From contig JAEZWM010000064.1 of the NCBI GenBank assembly GCA_023443025.1, forward strand, positions 1-51,121: a stretch of DNA of 51,121 bases, written 5' to 3'. Position 1 is the stretch's first letter, and every line of letters begins with the position of its first letter. The stretch comes from Bacillota bacterium. Lineage in GTDB: Bacteria > Bacillota > Clostridia > Tissierellales > Peptoniphilaceae. Of the stretch, positions 25,618 to 34,188 are shown one piece after another. Position numbers and translations under genes: made by a program. Under the pieces are notes generated by a model that had not been told where the DNA came from, did not search any database, and was given only the letters and a program-made list of their open reading frames with translations.

Positions 25618-26814
25618 ATGATGAAAAAGGTTAAATTAGGATTATTGGGGTTTGGAACTGTAGGTCAAGGTGTTGCTAAGATTATTGAAGAAAAATCTGA
25701 CATCCTATTTAATTATCTTGGAGCTGAACTGGAGATTTCAAAAATACTGGTAAAAGATTTAAATAAGAGCAGGGAAGTAAAAGTATCAGATGAACTTTTA
25801 ACTCTTAACTATGAAGAAGTAGTGAACAATCCGGGAATAGATATAATCATTGAGCTTACAGGATGCATAGAAGAAGCATATAAAATGATAGTCACTTCTT
25901 TAAATAATGGCAAACATGTAGTAACTGCGAATAAAGCAGTAGTTAGCGAATACTTTGAGGAATTTACAGCACTTGCTTATGAAAAAGGATTGAACTTTTT
26001 ATACGAAGCAAGCGTTGGTGGTGGGATTCCAATTATAAAACCGCTTTATGACGTACTTAAACTAAATGACATAAAAAGAGTTAGAGGAATAATGAACGGT
26101 ACTTGTAACTATATCCTTAGTAATATGACAGAGAAAGGTGCCGATTATAAAGATGTACTTACTGAAGCGCAAGATCTTGGATATGCTGAAGCAGATCCAT
26201 CGAGCGATGTTGATGGTCCAGACACTCTAAGAAAGCTTAGGATATTATCAACTATTGCCTTCAAACAAAATATAAATGAGGATCAAATTCTACTGGATGG
26301 AATTTCCAAGCTCAGTTCACTTGATATAAAACTACTATCTGAGAGAAATAAAGTAATCAAGCTGATTGGTGATGCATGGGTTGAGGGGGAAACTTTAAAG
26401 GCAATAGTTCAGCCGGTTGCAGTTCATAAGGGAAGCTATTTTTCATCTGTAAACCAAGCTTATAATTCGATTACAGTTGAGGGGGATATGGTCGGCGAAC
26501 TTAAATTCTATGGATCAGGAGCAGGCATGCTGCCAACTGCAAATGCAGTTTTAACAGATGTTATGGACATTATAAAATGCAATCAAAAACCCGAGATTTA
26601 TGGAACCCGATTAAACAGAAGTATTGATTCAGAGAGTATAAATGGTGAGTTCTATGTAAGATATGATGGAGATTATGATCTAGGTGACAAGGTGGTAGAA
26701 GTTTTAAGTGAAGATCCTAAAGTGGTAATAACAAAAAGAATTTCACTGGTTGAACTTAAAAACGCAATCGGAGACAATGCATCTATAGTTAGACTTGAGG
26801 CAGAGGACTATTAA
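25618..26814 (+). CDS. hom: Homoserine dehydrogenase
   Basis: NAD(P)-dependent enzyme (398 aa) reducing aspartate semialdehyde to homoserine. The Rossmann motif GLLGFGTVGQGV is at 8-19, VVTANKAVVSEY holds the conserved Lys, and YAEADPSSDVDGPDTLRKL is the family signature. The C-terminal segment after about 345 (GEFYVRYDG) is only about 50 residues, shorter than the usual ACT domain, so feedback by threonine may be altered. Two ATGs (25618, 25621) follow AAAGGAG; either could be used. It is second in the operon, 11 bases after aspartokinase. Confidence 0.93.
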   Translation: MMKKVKLGLLGFGTVGQGVAKIIEEKSDILFNYLGAELEISKILVKDLNKSREVKVSDELLTLNYEEVVNNPGIDIIIELTGCIEEAYKMIVTSLNNGKHVVTANKAVVSEYFEEFTALAYEKGLNFLYEASVGGGIPIIKPLYDVLKLNDIKRVRGIMNGTCNYILSNMTEKGADYKDVLTEAQDLGYAEADPSSDVDGPDTLRKLRILSTIAFKQNINEDQILLDGISKLSSLDIKLLSERNKVIKLIGDAWVEGETLKAIVQPVAVHKGSYFSSVNQAYNSITVEGDMVGELKFYGSGAGMLPTANAVLTDVMDIIKCNQKPEIYGTRLNRSIDSESINGEFYVRYDGDYDLGDKVVEVLSEDPKVVITKRISLVELKNAIGDNASIVRLEAEDY

Positions 26815-26815
26815 A

Positions 26816-28288
26816 ATGAAATATAATAGCACAAGAAATAAAAAAGAAATTGTAAGTGCTAGTGAAGCCATTATAAGAGGAATAGCTACGGATGGAGGTC
26901 TTTATGTACCGGAATATATACCGAAGTTAAAGAACCTAGATGATCTGATTGATTTGGATTATACTGAACTTGCTTCATATGTGCTTAAATGTTACTTTGA
27001 CGATCTTGGAGAAGAAAAAATATTAAATTCTGCAAAAAATGCATATGACAACAAGTTCCCTAGTGAAGTTGCACCTGTAATGACACTTGGAAAAATAAGT
27101 TTTATAGAACTTTATCATGGAAGAACATTAGCTTTCAAAGATATGGCATTATCAATTCTTCCTCATCTTCTTAAGGCATCACTTGAGCAAAATGATGATG
27201 ATAAAAAGATTATCATATTAGTTGCTACATCCGGTGATACAGGCAAGGCTGCTCTTGAAGGATTTAATGATGTAGAGGGTATAAATGTCATAGTCTATTT
27301 CCCTGATGGAGGTGTTAGTGAAGTGCAGAGACTTCAGATGCTCACACATGCCGGGAGAAATACCGATGTAGTAGCAATAGATGGAAATTTTGATGATGCA
27401 CAAACAGGCGTTAAAGAGATTTTCACCGATGAAGAATTTAAAGAACGAATATTAAAACGAGGCTATGAATTCTCCTCGGCCAATTCCATAAATATTGGAA
27501 GACTGGTACCGCAAATCATATACTATATAAATTCATATTTGAGACTGGTTCAAAAGGGTATAATAGTAAAAGGGAGTAGCATCAATGTGACTGTTCCTAC
27601 AGGAAATTTTGGCAATCTATTGGCGGCATACTACGCCAAAGAAATGGGACTTCCCATTGATAAACTGATTGTAGCATCTAATGATAATAATGTGCTTACA
27701 GACTTTTTTAAAACAGGTGAGTATAATAGCAATAGAGATCTGTTACTCACTTCGTCTCCTTCGATGGACATATTAGTCTCAAGCAATTTAGAGAGGTTTT
27801 TATATCACATTTCCAATGGAGATTCCGTTAAAATTTCCGAGGCTATGGAATCTCTAAAGCAAAACAAATCCTACAATTGGGATGAGTTTAGTGATTTTGT
27901 ATATGCAGGATACGCTAATGAAGATCATATTTCAAATGCAATTGCAAGTGTATTTAAGGAGTATGGATACACCATGGATCCACATACTGCAGTCGCTTAC
28001 TATGTTGCAAATGAATATATTGAGTCTACTGGAGATAACACGCATATGTTAATTGCCTCAACCGCAAGTCCATTTAAATTTCCTGCAAAGGTCCTGGATT
28101 CTTTGGGAGAGGAAATCCCGGATGATGAGTTTGAATCATTAGAACTCTTGTCAGAAAAAACAGGTTTGGAAATACCGGAGTCATTATTTAAACTTAGGAT
28201 GCTACCAGTGGTTCATAAAAGAAATTGTAAGCCGAACCAAATGCGAGATACAATACTAGAAATTACCGAGGAGAAATCAAAATGTTAA
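26816..28288 (+). CDS. thrC: Threonine synthase
   Basis: PLP enzyme (490 aa) converting O-phosphohomoserine to threonine. The N-terminus MKYNSTRNKK and GIATDGGLYVPE are typical of the long, E. coli/yeast-like class. The PLP lysine is at 108 in GRTLAFKDMAL, and the phosphate-binding loop is TVPTGNFGNLLAAY. ATG 26816 lies one base after the hom stop, with GAGG/AGAGG upstream inside hom; a longer frame overlapping hom is unlikely. It overlaps thrB by seven bases. Confidence 0.95.
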   Translation: MKYNSTRNKKEIVSASEAIIRGIATDGGLYVPEYIPKLKNLDDLIDLDYTELASYVLKCYFDDLGEEKILNSAKNAYDNKFPSEVAPVMTLGKISFIELYHGRTLAFKDMALSILPHLLKASLEQNDDDKKIIILVATSGDTGKAALEGFNDVEGINVIVYFPDGGVSEVQRLQMLTHAGRNTDVVAIDGNFDDAQTGVKEIFTDEEFKERILKRGYEFSSANSINIGRLVPQIIYYINSYLRLVQKGIIVKGSSINVTVPTGNFGNLLAAYYAKEMGLPIDKLIVASNDNNVLTDFFKTGEYNSNRDLLLTSSPSMDILVSSNLERFLYHISNGDSVKISEAMESLKQNKSYNWDEFSDFVYAGYANEDHISNAIASVFKEYGYTMDPHTAVAYYVANEYIESTGDNTHMLIASTASPFKFPAKVLDSLGEEIPDDEFESLELLSEKTGLEIPESLFKLRMLPVVHKRNCKPNQMRDTILEITEEKSKC

Positions 28289-29139
28289 GAATTAGTGTAC
28301 CGGCTACCAGTGCAAATGTTGGACCTGGATTTGACGTCTTTGGTCTGGCTATTGAAATGAGAAATGAATTTATTATAAGGGATGCTGAATCCTTCGATGA
28401 CGATAATTTGATTTACTATGCTTATAAAAGAACTTATCAAAGACTAGGACTTGAACCGGAACCCATATCGGTTGAAAATGTAGCTGTAGTTCCAATGGCA
28501 AGAGGGCTTGGATCTTCATCAACTTGTATAGTTGCCGGCGTTGCCGCTGCACTATATAAGATAAAAGGTGAGATAAATAAGGACTTCTTATTAGAAATTG
28601 CCACGGATCTTGAAGGCCATCCTGACAATGTAGCACCTGCTATCTATGGCCATTTTGTAGTTTCGGTAATGGACGAAGGGCAGGTTTATTACACGGTTCA
28701 TAAACTGCATGATGACTTAAGATTTATTGCTATCATGCCGGACTTTGAACTAGCAACAGAAAAAGCCAGGGAAATTTTACCCGGAACTATCTCAAGATCA
28801 GATGGAATCTTTAATGTAAGCAGGGCTTGTCTTTTAATTCCTGCACTTGAAAATATGGATGAAGAAAAGATAAGGATTGGATTAAATGACAGGTTCCACC
28901 AACCATACAGAAAAGGACTGATTCCCGGTTACGAAGAAGTTGTTAAAGTTGCAAAAAAACTGGGAGTCATAGGATGTTATTTGAGTGGTGCAGGTCCTAC
29001 TATAATGGCGGTGGTTAATAAAAAAGATGAAGAAATAATAAATGATCTTACAGGTTATATAAAATCTACTTTCCCGAGCTGGAGAGCTGAAACTTTCAAA
29101 ATAGATGAGAAAGGAATAATAATTGAAGAGGTAGATTAA
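28282..29139 (+). CDS. thrB: Homoserine kinase
   Basis: GHMP-family kinase (285 aa) making O-phosphohomoserine. The N-terminal strand VPATSANVGPGFDVFGLA and the ATP loop PMARGLGSSST (71-81) are clear; LSGAGPTIMAV is the C-terminal GHMP motif. Its ATG lies inside the last codons of thrC (ATGTTAA shared), with GAGGAG upstream, and its stop overlaps the next start as TAATG. This points to tight translational coupling. Confidence 0.95.
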   Translation: MLRISVPATSANVGPGFDVFGLAIEMRNEFIIRDAESFDDDNLIYYAYKRTYQRLGLEPEPISVENVAVVPMARGLGSSSTCIVAGVAAALYKIKGEINKDFLLEIATDLEGHPDNVAPAIYGHFVVSVMDEGQVYYTVHKLHDDLRFIAIMPDFELATEKAREILPGTISRSDGIFNVSRACLLIPALENMDEEKIRIGLNDRFHQPYRKGLIPGYEEVVKVAKKLGVIGCYLSGAGPTIMAVVNKKDEEIINDLTGYIKSTFPSWRAETFKIDEKGIIIEEVD

Positions 29140-29693
29140 TGATAATAAATAAAATAAAGTGGGAAGATTTTAAAACCAGTGAATGGTCTGGCGGAACTAC
29201 TACAGAGGTTCTAATTATTCCCGAAGATTCTGATGTAGGGCAGAGGAATTTCGATATTAGAGTCTCGACTGCCACATGCGAATTAAAAGAATCTGTGTTT
29301 TCAGATTACTCGGGCTATAAGAGATATATAGCCCCAGTTGATGGAGAATTAGAATTGAATGTAAATGGAAGGAAAGTATTACTTTCACCTTATGAAGTGC
29401 TTGAGTTTAGTGGAAGCGATGATGTAACCGGCTATTCAGTTGTGAGGGATTATAACTTAATTATAAGGGAAGGTGTCGCGGCAGAGATGATATCGCAAGA
29501 ATTAAGTGATGTCATGAGCATTACCCTTGATGGAAACTACCTACTCCAGTGCTTTGACTCAGATTTAAGATATGAAACAAATAATGATTCAGGAATTTTA
29601 AAAAAAGGAGATGCGCTTTCTATACTGGATGGTGTAGGTATTCTTAGGCTTTACTCTGATGAATCTAGATTTGTATTCATAATAAAGTATTAA
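29139..29693 (+). CDS. HutD/Ves family cupin protein
   Basis: Protein of 184 residues with the HutD/Ves start WSGGTTTEV and a double-stranded beta-helix core (SDYSGYKRYIAPVDGELELN, LSPYEVLEFSG). HutD is best known from histidine-use loci, where its role is poorly defined. Here it is the last gene of the threonine operon, coupled to thrB by a one-base TAATG overlap, and no hut gene is nearby. The function in this operon is unknown; a small-molecule binding or protective role is possible. Confidence 0.8.
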   Translation: MIINKIKWEDFKTSEWSGGTTTEVLIIPEDSDVGQRNFDIRVSTATCELKESVFSDYSGYKRYIAPVDGELELNVNGRKVLLSPYEVLEFSGSDDVTGYSVVRDYNLIIREGVAAEMISQELSDVMSITLDGNYLLQCFDSDLRYETNNDSGILKKGDALSILDGVGILRLYSDESRFVFIIKY

Positions 29694-29728
29694 AAAAATC
29701 CGATTTCATATGTGAAATCGGATTTTTT
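29693..29728. terminator. Strong bidirectional terminator between hutD and pepA
   Basis: Perfect 16-bp inverted repeat (ATCCGATTTCA core) with a TATG loop, A-run on one side and T-run on the other, serving both convergent operons. Confidence 0.92.
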
Positions 29729-29730
29729 TA

Positions 29731-31200
29731 TTAATCTTGTTTTTTATAGTAATCATCTTCAGGCATGTCTTTTCTTATCAAATAATCATAAAGCGTCTTA
29801 ACCGGGATACCTGTTGATCCTTTAGGATTATATCCCCAGCCGGTCTTAGAGTATGAAGGACCGGCAATGTCTAAGTGTACCCATGGTTTATCTTCGGTGA
29901 AGTGCTCCAAGAAAAGTCCCGCTGTTATAGCGCCACCAAATCTTCCTGTTGAGTTTTTCAAATCGGCAAAGTCACCCTTAAGCTGCTCTCTCATCAAGTC
30001 AAATGAAGGGAATAACCACAGATATTCACCTGAACGCTCAGCCGCTAGTTTTAATTCGTCATATAACTCCTGATTATTCGTTACTGCTCCAATAGTGTGT
30101 TCGCCAAGTGCTACTACACATGCACCGGTTAGAGTTGCTACATCGATTATAGCTGAGCTATTTACCTTTGTTGCAGCATAATAGATTGCATCAGCTAGAG
30201 TCAGTCTACCTTCAGCATCCGTATTAACTACATCGATGCTAGTGCCTTTCATTGAGCCGATAATATCTCCGTTCTTATAAGCTCCACCGGATATCATGTT
30301 TTCACAGGAAGCTACTATTCCGACTACATTATTAGCGGATTTATTTTTAGCTAGAGCATATATAGCTCCAATTACTGAAGCCGAACCTGCCATATCGGTT
30401 TTCATTGTATACATTCCTTCAGCAGGCTTTAGTGCATATCCACCTGAGTCATAAGTCAATCCTTTACCCACAAGAGCGACTGCTGGCTTGTCCTCGCCTT
30501 CTGGAAGATACTTCATTATAATAAACTTCGGTTCTTTTTCCGATCCTTCAGCTACTGCTAGAAAGGCTTTCATACCTAACTCTTCGATTTCGCTTTTACC
30601 CAGAATTTCAACTTCAACGCCGACTTTTGAAAGTTCTTCGCTGGCAATATTAGCTAAAACTTCTGGATACATATCCATAGAAGGAGTGTTAACAAGTCTT
30701 CTGGTTAGGTTAACACCTTCCATAAGTCCTACAGTTTCATCTATTGCAAGCTCCGCAGACTCTTCCTTACCCTCAATAGGAATAATTCCGACTGTCTCAA
30801 GAGAGAATTCATTTTTCTTGGTTAGATATTCATCAAAGCAGTATTCAGCTTGTAGGAATCCTTCGATGATTGATTTAGTCATTTTTCTTGTGCAGTAACC
30901 TTCGTATTTTACAAGCTCAACACTGCACTCTTTTACTTTGTTTTTATTAAGTGCTTTTGCTGCCTCATTAGCCGCATATCTAAACCTATCATGACTAAGT
31001 TCGCTATCCTTACCAAGTCCTACGATTACTACATTATCTGATCCGGGTCCAAGATCCGTGAATACTGATTTATACTCACCTTTAAAACCTAAATCTCCCT
31101 TTGCGTAGTCTTTTTTTGGGCCACTGAGCATGATTAGTTCATCATCTTCTAATACGAAGTGAACCATAACTTCAAAGTCTTTTGATAATAGAATCTTCAA
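29731..31200 (-). CDS. pepA: M17 leucyl aminopeptidase
   Basis: Cytosolic two-metal aminopeptidase (489 aa) removing N-terminal residues from peptides. The signature NTDAEGRL is at 326-333; metal and active-site residues lie in VGKGLTYDSGGYALKP (Lys246, Asp251) and MKTDMAGSA. The start is a TTG at 31200 with AGGAGG six bases upstream; no ATG with a comparable site is near. It follows ctc after a terminator, so it may have its own promoter. It fits a peptide-using lifestyle together with the S9 peptidase and the peptide transporter. Confidence 0.93.
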   Translation of the reverse strand: MKILLSKDFEVMVHFVLEDDELIMLSGPKKDYAKGDLGFKGEYKSVFTDLGPGSDNVVIVGLGKDSELSHDRFRYAANEAAKALNKNKVKECSVELVKYEGYCTRKMTKSIIEGFLQAEYCFDEYLTKKNEFSLETVGIIPIEGKEESAELAIDETVGLMEGVNLTRRLVNTPSMDMYPEVLANIASEELSKVGVEVEILGKSEIEELGMKAFLAVAEGSEKEPKFIIMKYLPEGEDKPAVALVGKGLTYDSGGYALKPAEGMYTMKTDMAGSASVIGAIYALAKNKSANNVVGIVASCENMISGGAYKNGDIIGSMKGTSIDVVNTDAEGRLTLADAIYYAATKVNSSAIIDVATLTGACVVALGEHTIGAVTNNQELYDELKLAAERSGEYLWLFPSFDLMREQLKGDFADLKNSTGRFGGAITAGLFLEHFTEDKPWVHLDIAGPSYSKTGWGYNPKGSTGIPVKTLYDYLIRKDMPEDDYYKKQD

Positions 31201-31235
31201 AACAAACCTCCTAATAAAATTTTATTGTGTAATAA

Positions 31236-31264
31236 AAAAGAGTCGTGTATTTAACGACTCTTTT
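31236..31264 (-). terminator. Terminator of ctc
   Basis: AAAAGAGTCG / CGACTCTTTT with a nine-base loop and T-run on the minus strand, between ctc and pepA. Confidence 0.82.
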
Positions 31265-31270
31265 AATTTT

Positions 31271-31939
31271 TTATTCTTCGTCTTCGCTTTCAGCTTCTTC
31301 GCCTTCGCTTTCAGTTTCACCAACTGTTGGTACATCTGCAGCGTCGATTTCACCATCAATTTCTTCTTCAATCTCTTCTTCTTCTCTTGGCTCAGATAGA
31401 GTAGCAACTAATTCTTCAGCATCTGTCCAGAAAGTAAGCTTGTCATTTCCAAAGATATCAAGATCTTTAACAAGAATTTGATCGCCGTATTGCATGTCAA
31501 CAACATTGGCAACTGCTGACTGTGGAATATCAACAGGTAGACATTCGATATCAACTTCATTTAATTGTTGTGTAAGTACAGAAGGTTGTAGTACTATATC
31601 ATCTCTACCTTCAAGTACGATTGGGATTTGAATTCTAAGTGATTGCTTCATGTCTATCATATAGAAATCAACATGTGTATATCTATTTTTGTAAGGATGT
31701 TTTTGAACATCTTTGAATAGAACCGGAATAGTTTCAGAACCAATAACTAAATCAATAATAGTACTACTTCCGGCACTTAAGTATACTTTGTGTAAATCTT
31801 TTTCTACGATTGCAATTGTTCTAGGCTCTTCACCTTTTCCATAAACAACTCCCGGAACAACATTGTCTGCCCTTAATTTATTAACTTTATTTTTACCTAT
31901 ACCATCACGTAATTCTACGTTCAGTTTAATATCTGCCAT
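31271..31939 (-). CDS. ctc: Ribosomal protein bL25 (Ctc/TL5 long form)
   Basis: Two-domain bL25 (222 aa). The N-terminal 5S rRNA-binding domain covers about 1-92 (VPGVVYGKGEEP, HPYKNRYTHVDFYMID), and the C-terminal TL5/Ctc beta domain about 95-185 (VDIECLPVDIPQ, GDQILVKDLDI). The last 40 residues are an almost purely acidic tail (EEEEIEEEIDGE ... EDEE). It binds 5S rRNA in the large subunit; in Bacillus Ctc is stress-induced. GGGGGAA precedes the ATG. Single gene with its own terminator. Confidence 0.93.
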   Translation of the reverse strand: MADIKLNVELRDGIGKNKVNKLRADNVVPGVVYGKGEEPRTIAIVEKDLHKVYLSAGSSTIIDLVIGSETIPVLFKDVQKHPYKNRYTHVDFYMIDMKQSLRIQIPIVLEGRDDIVLQPSVLTQQLNEVDIECLPVDIPQSAVANVVDMQYGDQILVKDLDIFGNDKLTFWTDAEELVATLSEPREEEEIEEEIDGEIDAADVPTVGETESEGEEAESEDEE

Positions 31940-32035
31940 AGGAATTCCCCCTTCAATTATCTTTAATTAGGCTCATACCAAATATTATACCAAAGATGAT
32001 TTATCATGTCTAGCTACAAGTAAAAGTATGCATAA

Positions 32036-32281
32036 TTATCTTTGGAACAGTAATAATAAAATTATTCCCGGCACTCCTAAAAAGCCGGCTACAAGTGCAT
32101 TTATAAAATTAAATGCAATGCTTATGTTAAATAGTCCGGCAAATAAATTAAAAACGAATAATAATCCTACACCGACTAAACTGTTAATTAATAATCTAAA
32201 AATAATTTTAACAGAAAACGCAAGTAGTTTTGCCAATAATACCATCAGAAATATTCCGATTACCGCAGCTAATATTTCCAT
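32036..32281 (-). CDS. bofA: BofA-family membrane protein (pro-sigma-K processing inhibitor homologue)
   Basis: Small hydrophobic protein of 81 residues with two or three membrane segments and the BofA ending FLGVPGIILLLLF. In Bacillus BofA holds the SpoIVFB protease inactive in the forespore outer membrane. AAGGAGG lies five bases before the ATG, which supports a real gene. Only 90 bases from ctc, on the same strand. In Bacillus bofA lies a little upstream of the yaaO-tmk block, as here. Whether this organism sporulates cannot be told from the window. Confidence 0.85.
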   Translation of the reverse strand: MEILAAVIGIFLMVLLAKLLAFSVKIIFRLLINSLVGVGLLFVFNLFAGLFNISIAFNFINALVAGFLGVPGIILLLLFQR

Positions 32282-32441
32282 AATTTCCTCCTTTTCTTAC
32301 AATATCGGTAATTCTCTAAATATATACCCGATAAATCAAACCAATAACTATTCTTACGAAACTGTTTGATATAAACTTGAAAAACATGATTTGTTGATAT
32401 AAAATACAAGTTAGATATAAATATGAAAAAGTAGGGATATT

Positions 32442-33536
32442 ATGAGTAGAAGAAATAAAAGATTAAGACAAAATAGATTAAATAGAATCGCTAAGCAAAA
32501 AAATCGTTTAGAAGCAAAAAAATTCAAACATAGAAATAAACGCAGGAGAAAAAGTTTGATATGGGGGCTATCTCTTTTAGCTATTTTGTTTGTTCTTTCT
32601 ATTATTGTTTTCTTTGGTAGTGAATTTATTGTTGATAGACTGGCTACTGCTGAGGAAAATGAGGTTGAAGCACATACCACTTTAGAGACTGAAGAATCTA
32701 GTGTAGATGAGGATAAGGACTTAGAAAAAGACATACAAGCTGAAGTAAAAACAAGTACAAAAAATGAGCGTGAAAATAAAAAAGATAGAGCCATAAAGAA
32801 TTCGGGTCTACTGGAAAGTGAGATAAAAACATATCTGAGAAAAAATGGTATTAATTTATATGATTTCGGTTTCGTTTACAAGAACTTAGAAACCGGAGTA
32901 GAGCTAGAGATTAATGGAGATGAAGTTTTTCTTGCTGCATCTGTAATGAAGGTTCCCATAAATGTATTAGCTTATGATTTGACCGTAGATGGCTTAGACC
33001 TTGATGAGAAGCTTACTTACTATGAAAATGATTATGAAGGTGGAACAGGGATTCTGCAAGGAGAAAAGATTGGATCGAGCTACCCAATATCCGAACTACT
33101 TACGCTAATGATTACAGAAAGTGATAATGTTGCTACCAATATTATGTACAGGTATTTAGGAAACTACAATCAGGAATACCTATTAACAACACTTGCAAGG
33201 GTTTATGATATAAGTTCTTATAACGGGAACTATATAACACCAAATGAAAGTGTCAACATACTTGAGAGAATATATTATAACGAAGATAACAATCCCCATT
33301 ACGACACACTTCTGGATGATATGAAGAACACTTCATATAACGACTACTTTACCAGGGAGTTAAAAGGGATAGAAATAGCTCATAAGACCGGAGATTACGA
33401 TGGTTATTACAATGATTTTGGAATTGTTTACGACGACGAGCCATTTATATTTGCAATATTCACAGACAACTTATCGCACGCAACCAATGTACTTGCAGAT
33501 ATAGGTAAGATAGTATATGACGGGCATATAGAATAA
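32442..33536 (+). CDS. Membrane-anchored class A beta-lactamase-fold protein
   Basis: Protein of 364 residues. A very basic cytoplasmic N-terminus (1-37, over half Arg/Lys) is followed by one membrane helix (38-58), an acidic/charged linker (about 68-118), then a serine-hydrolase domain. The penicillin-fold motifs are present: SVMK (Ser167, Lys170), SDN (227-229) and KTG (315-317). The omega-loop ExxLN motif carrying the deacylating Glu of true class A enzymes is not evident. It is therefore probably not an efficient beta-lactamase; a cell-wall peptide binding or hydrolase role is possible (inference). GTAGGGATATT precedes the ATG. Confidence 0.8.
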   Translation: MSRRNKRLRQNRLNRIAKQKNRLEAKKFKHRNKRRRKSLIWGLSLLAILFVLSIIVFFGSEFIVDRLATAEENEVEAHTTLETEESSVDEDKDLEKDIQAEVKTSTKNERENKKDRAIKNSGLLESEIKTYLRKNGINLYDFGFVYKNLETGVELEINGDEVFLAASVMKVPINVLAYDLTVDGLDLDEKLTYYENDYEGGTGILQGEKIGSSYPISELLTLMITESDNVATNIMYRYLGNYNQEYLLTTLARVYDISSYNGNYITPNESVNILERIYYNEDNNPHYDTLLDDMKNTSYNDYFTRELKGIEIAHKTGDYDGYYNDFGIVYDDEPFIFAIFTDNLSHATNVLADIGKIVYDGHIE

Positions 33537-33539
33537 TTA

Positions 33540-33565
33540 AAAAAGAAGGCATACGCCTTCTTTTT
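33540..33565. terminator. Bidirectional terminator after the beta-lactamase-fold gene
   Basis: Eleven-bp stem AAAAAGAAGGC / GCCTTCTTTTT with an ATAC loop, between convergent genes. Confidence 0.88.
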
Positions 33566-33589
33566 ATAATTAGAAATTAATTATTTAAT

Positions 33590-33934
33590 TTATTTAGCTT
33601 GTTCTAGAGCTGCTTTAACAGCTGCTTTAAATCCGTCAGTTGTTACCGTAGCGCCAGCTATAGTATCAACGTCAGCACTGTTTTTCTCAACTACAGCTTT
33701 GCTTAGTGTTTCTAAAGCTGTTCCACCGATTTCGTCAGTTTCAGCATGGTCTACAACTTTTACTTCGCTTATTTTGCCGTCAGCATCAACTGCTACATTT
33801 ACCTTTATGTTTTTATCAGGGCTATATCCCTTTGCTTCGCCCTCATAGCTGCCTTCCTTGTATTTACTGCCTCCGCAAGCTGTAAAAGTAAGTACCATTA
33901 CTAGAACAGTAAATATAGCTAAAAACTTTTTCAT
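33590..33934 (-). CDS. Small FMN-binding-domain lipoprotein
   Basis: Secreted lipoprotein of 114 residues. The signal peptide ends in lipobox FTAC (Cys20), followed by one FMN_bind domain. The flavinylation motif is seen as AGATVTT (about 93-99), in which the Thr normally receives FMN covalently from ApbE. KYKEGSYEGEAKGY is the typical domain start. Relatives such as PplA carry electrons outside the membrane. No apbE, rnf or other partner is adjacent. A strong promoter lies upstream, and the ribosome site is AAAAGGGGGTG. Confidence 0.87.
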   Translation of the reverse strand: MKKFLAIFTVLVMVLTFTACGGSKYKEGSYEGEAKGYSPDKNIKVNVAVDADGKISEVKVVDHAETDEIGGTALETLSKAVVEKNSADVDTIAGATVTTDGFKAAVKAALEQAK

Positions 33935-33973
33935 TACTACACCCCCTTTTTTGAAATAAAGATTTCATAATTT

Positions 33974-34002
33974 ATTATAATAGAATCGTTTTCTAGGGTC
34001 AA
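33974..34002 (-). promoter_or_regulatory. Strong promoter of the FMN-binding lipoprotein gene
   Basis: Minus strand: TTGACC (34002-33997), exactly 17 bases, TATAAT (33979-33974), about 40 bases before the ATG. Confidence 0.8.
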
Positions 34003-34188
34003 GCATATACTATTTTGCTTTATAACTTATGAATGAAACGTAACAATTGGATATAGCATTATAAAATATATAAATAAATAATACTATAATATGGTATCAA
34101 ACTAAATAATAAAATGAGAAAAGTAATATTTAATTTAGCTATTTCCATAAAATAAGATATAATAGGAATAGCATATTTGAAATGAGGG

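Noticed and set aside
30488..30898. Open frame of 136 codons antisense to pepA
   Set aside because: Serine-rich shadow of the M17 gene, no ribosome site, no recognisable domain.
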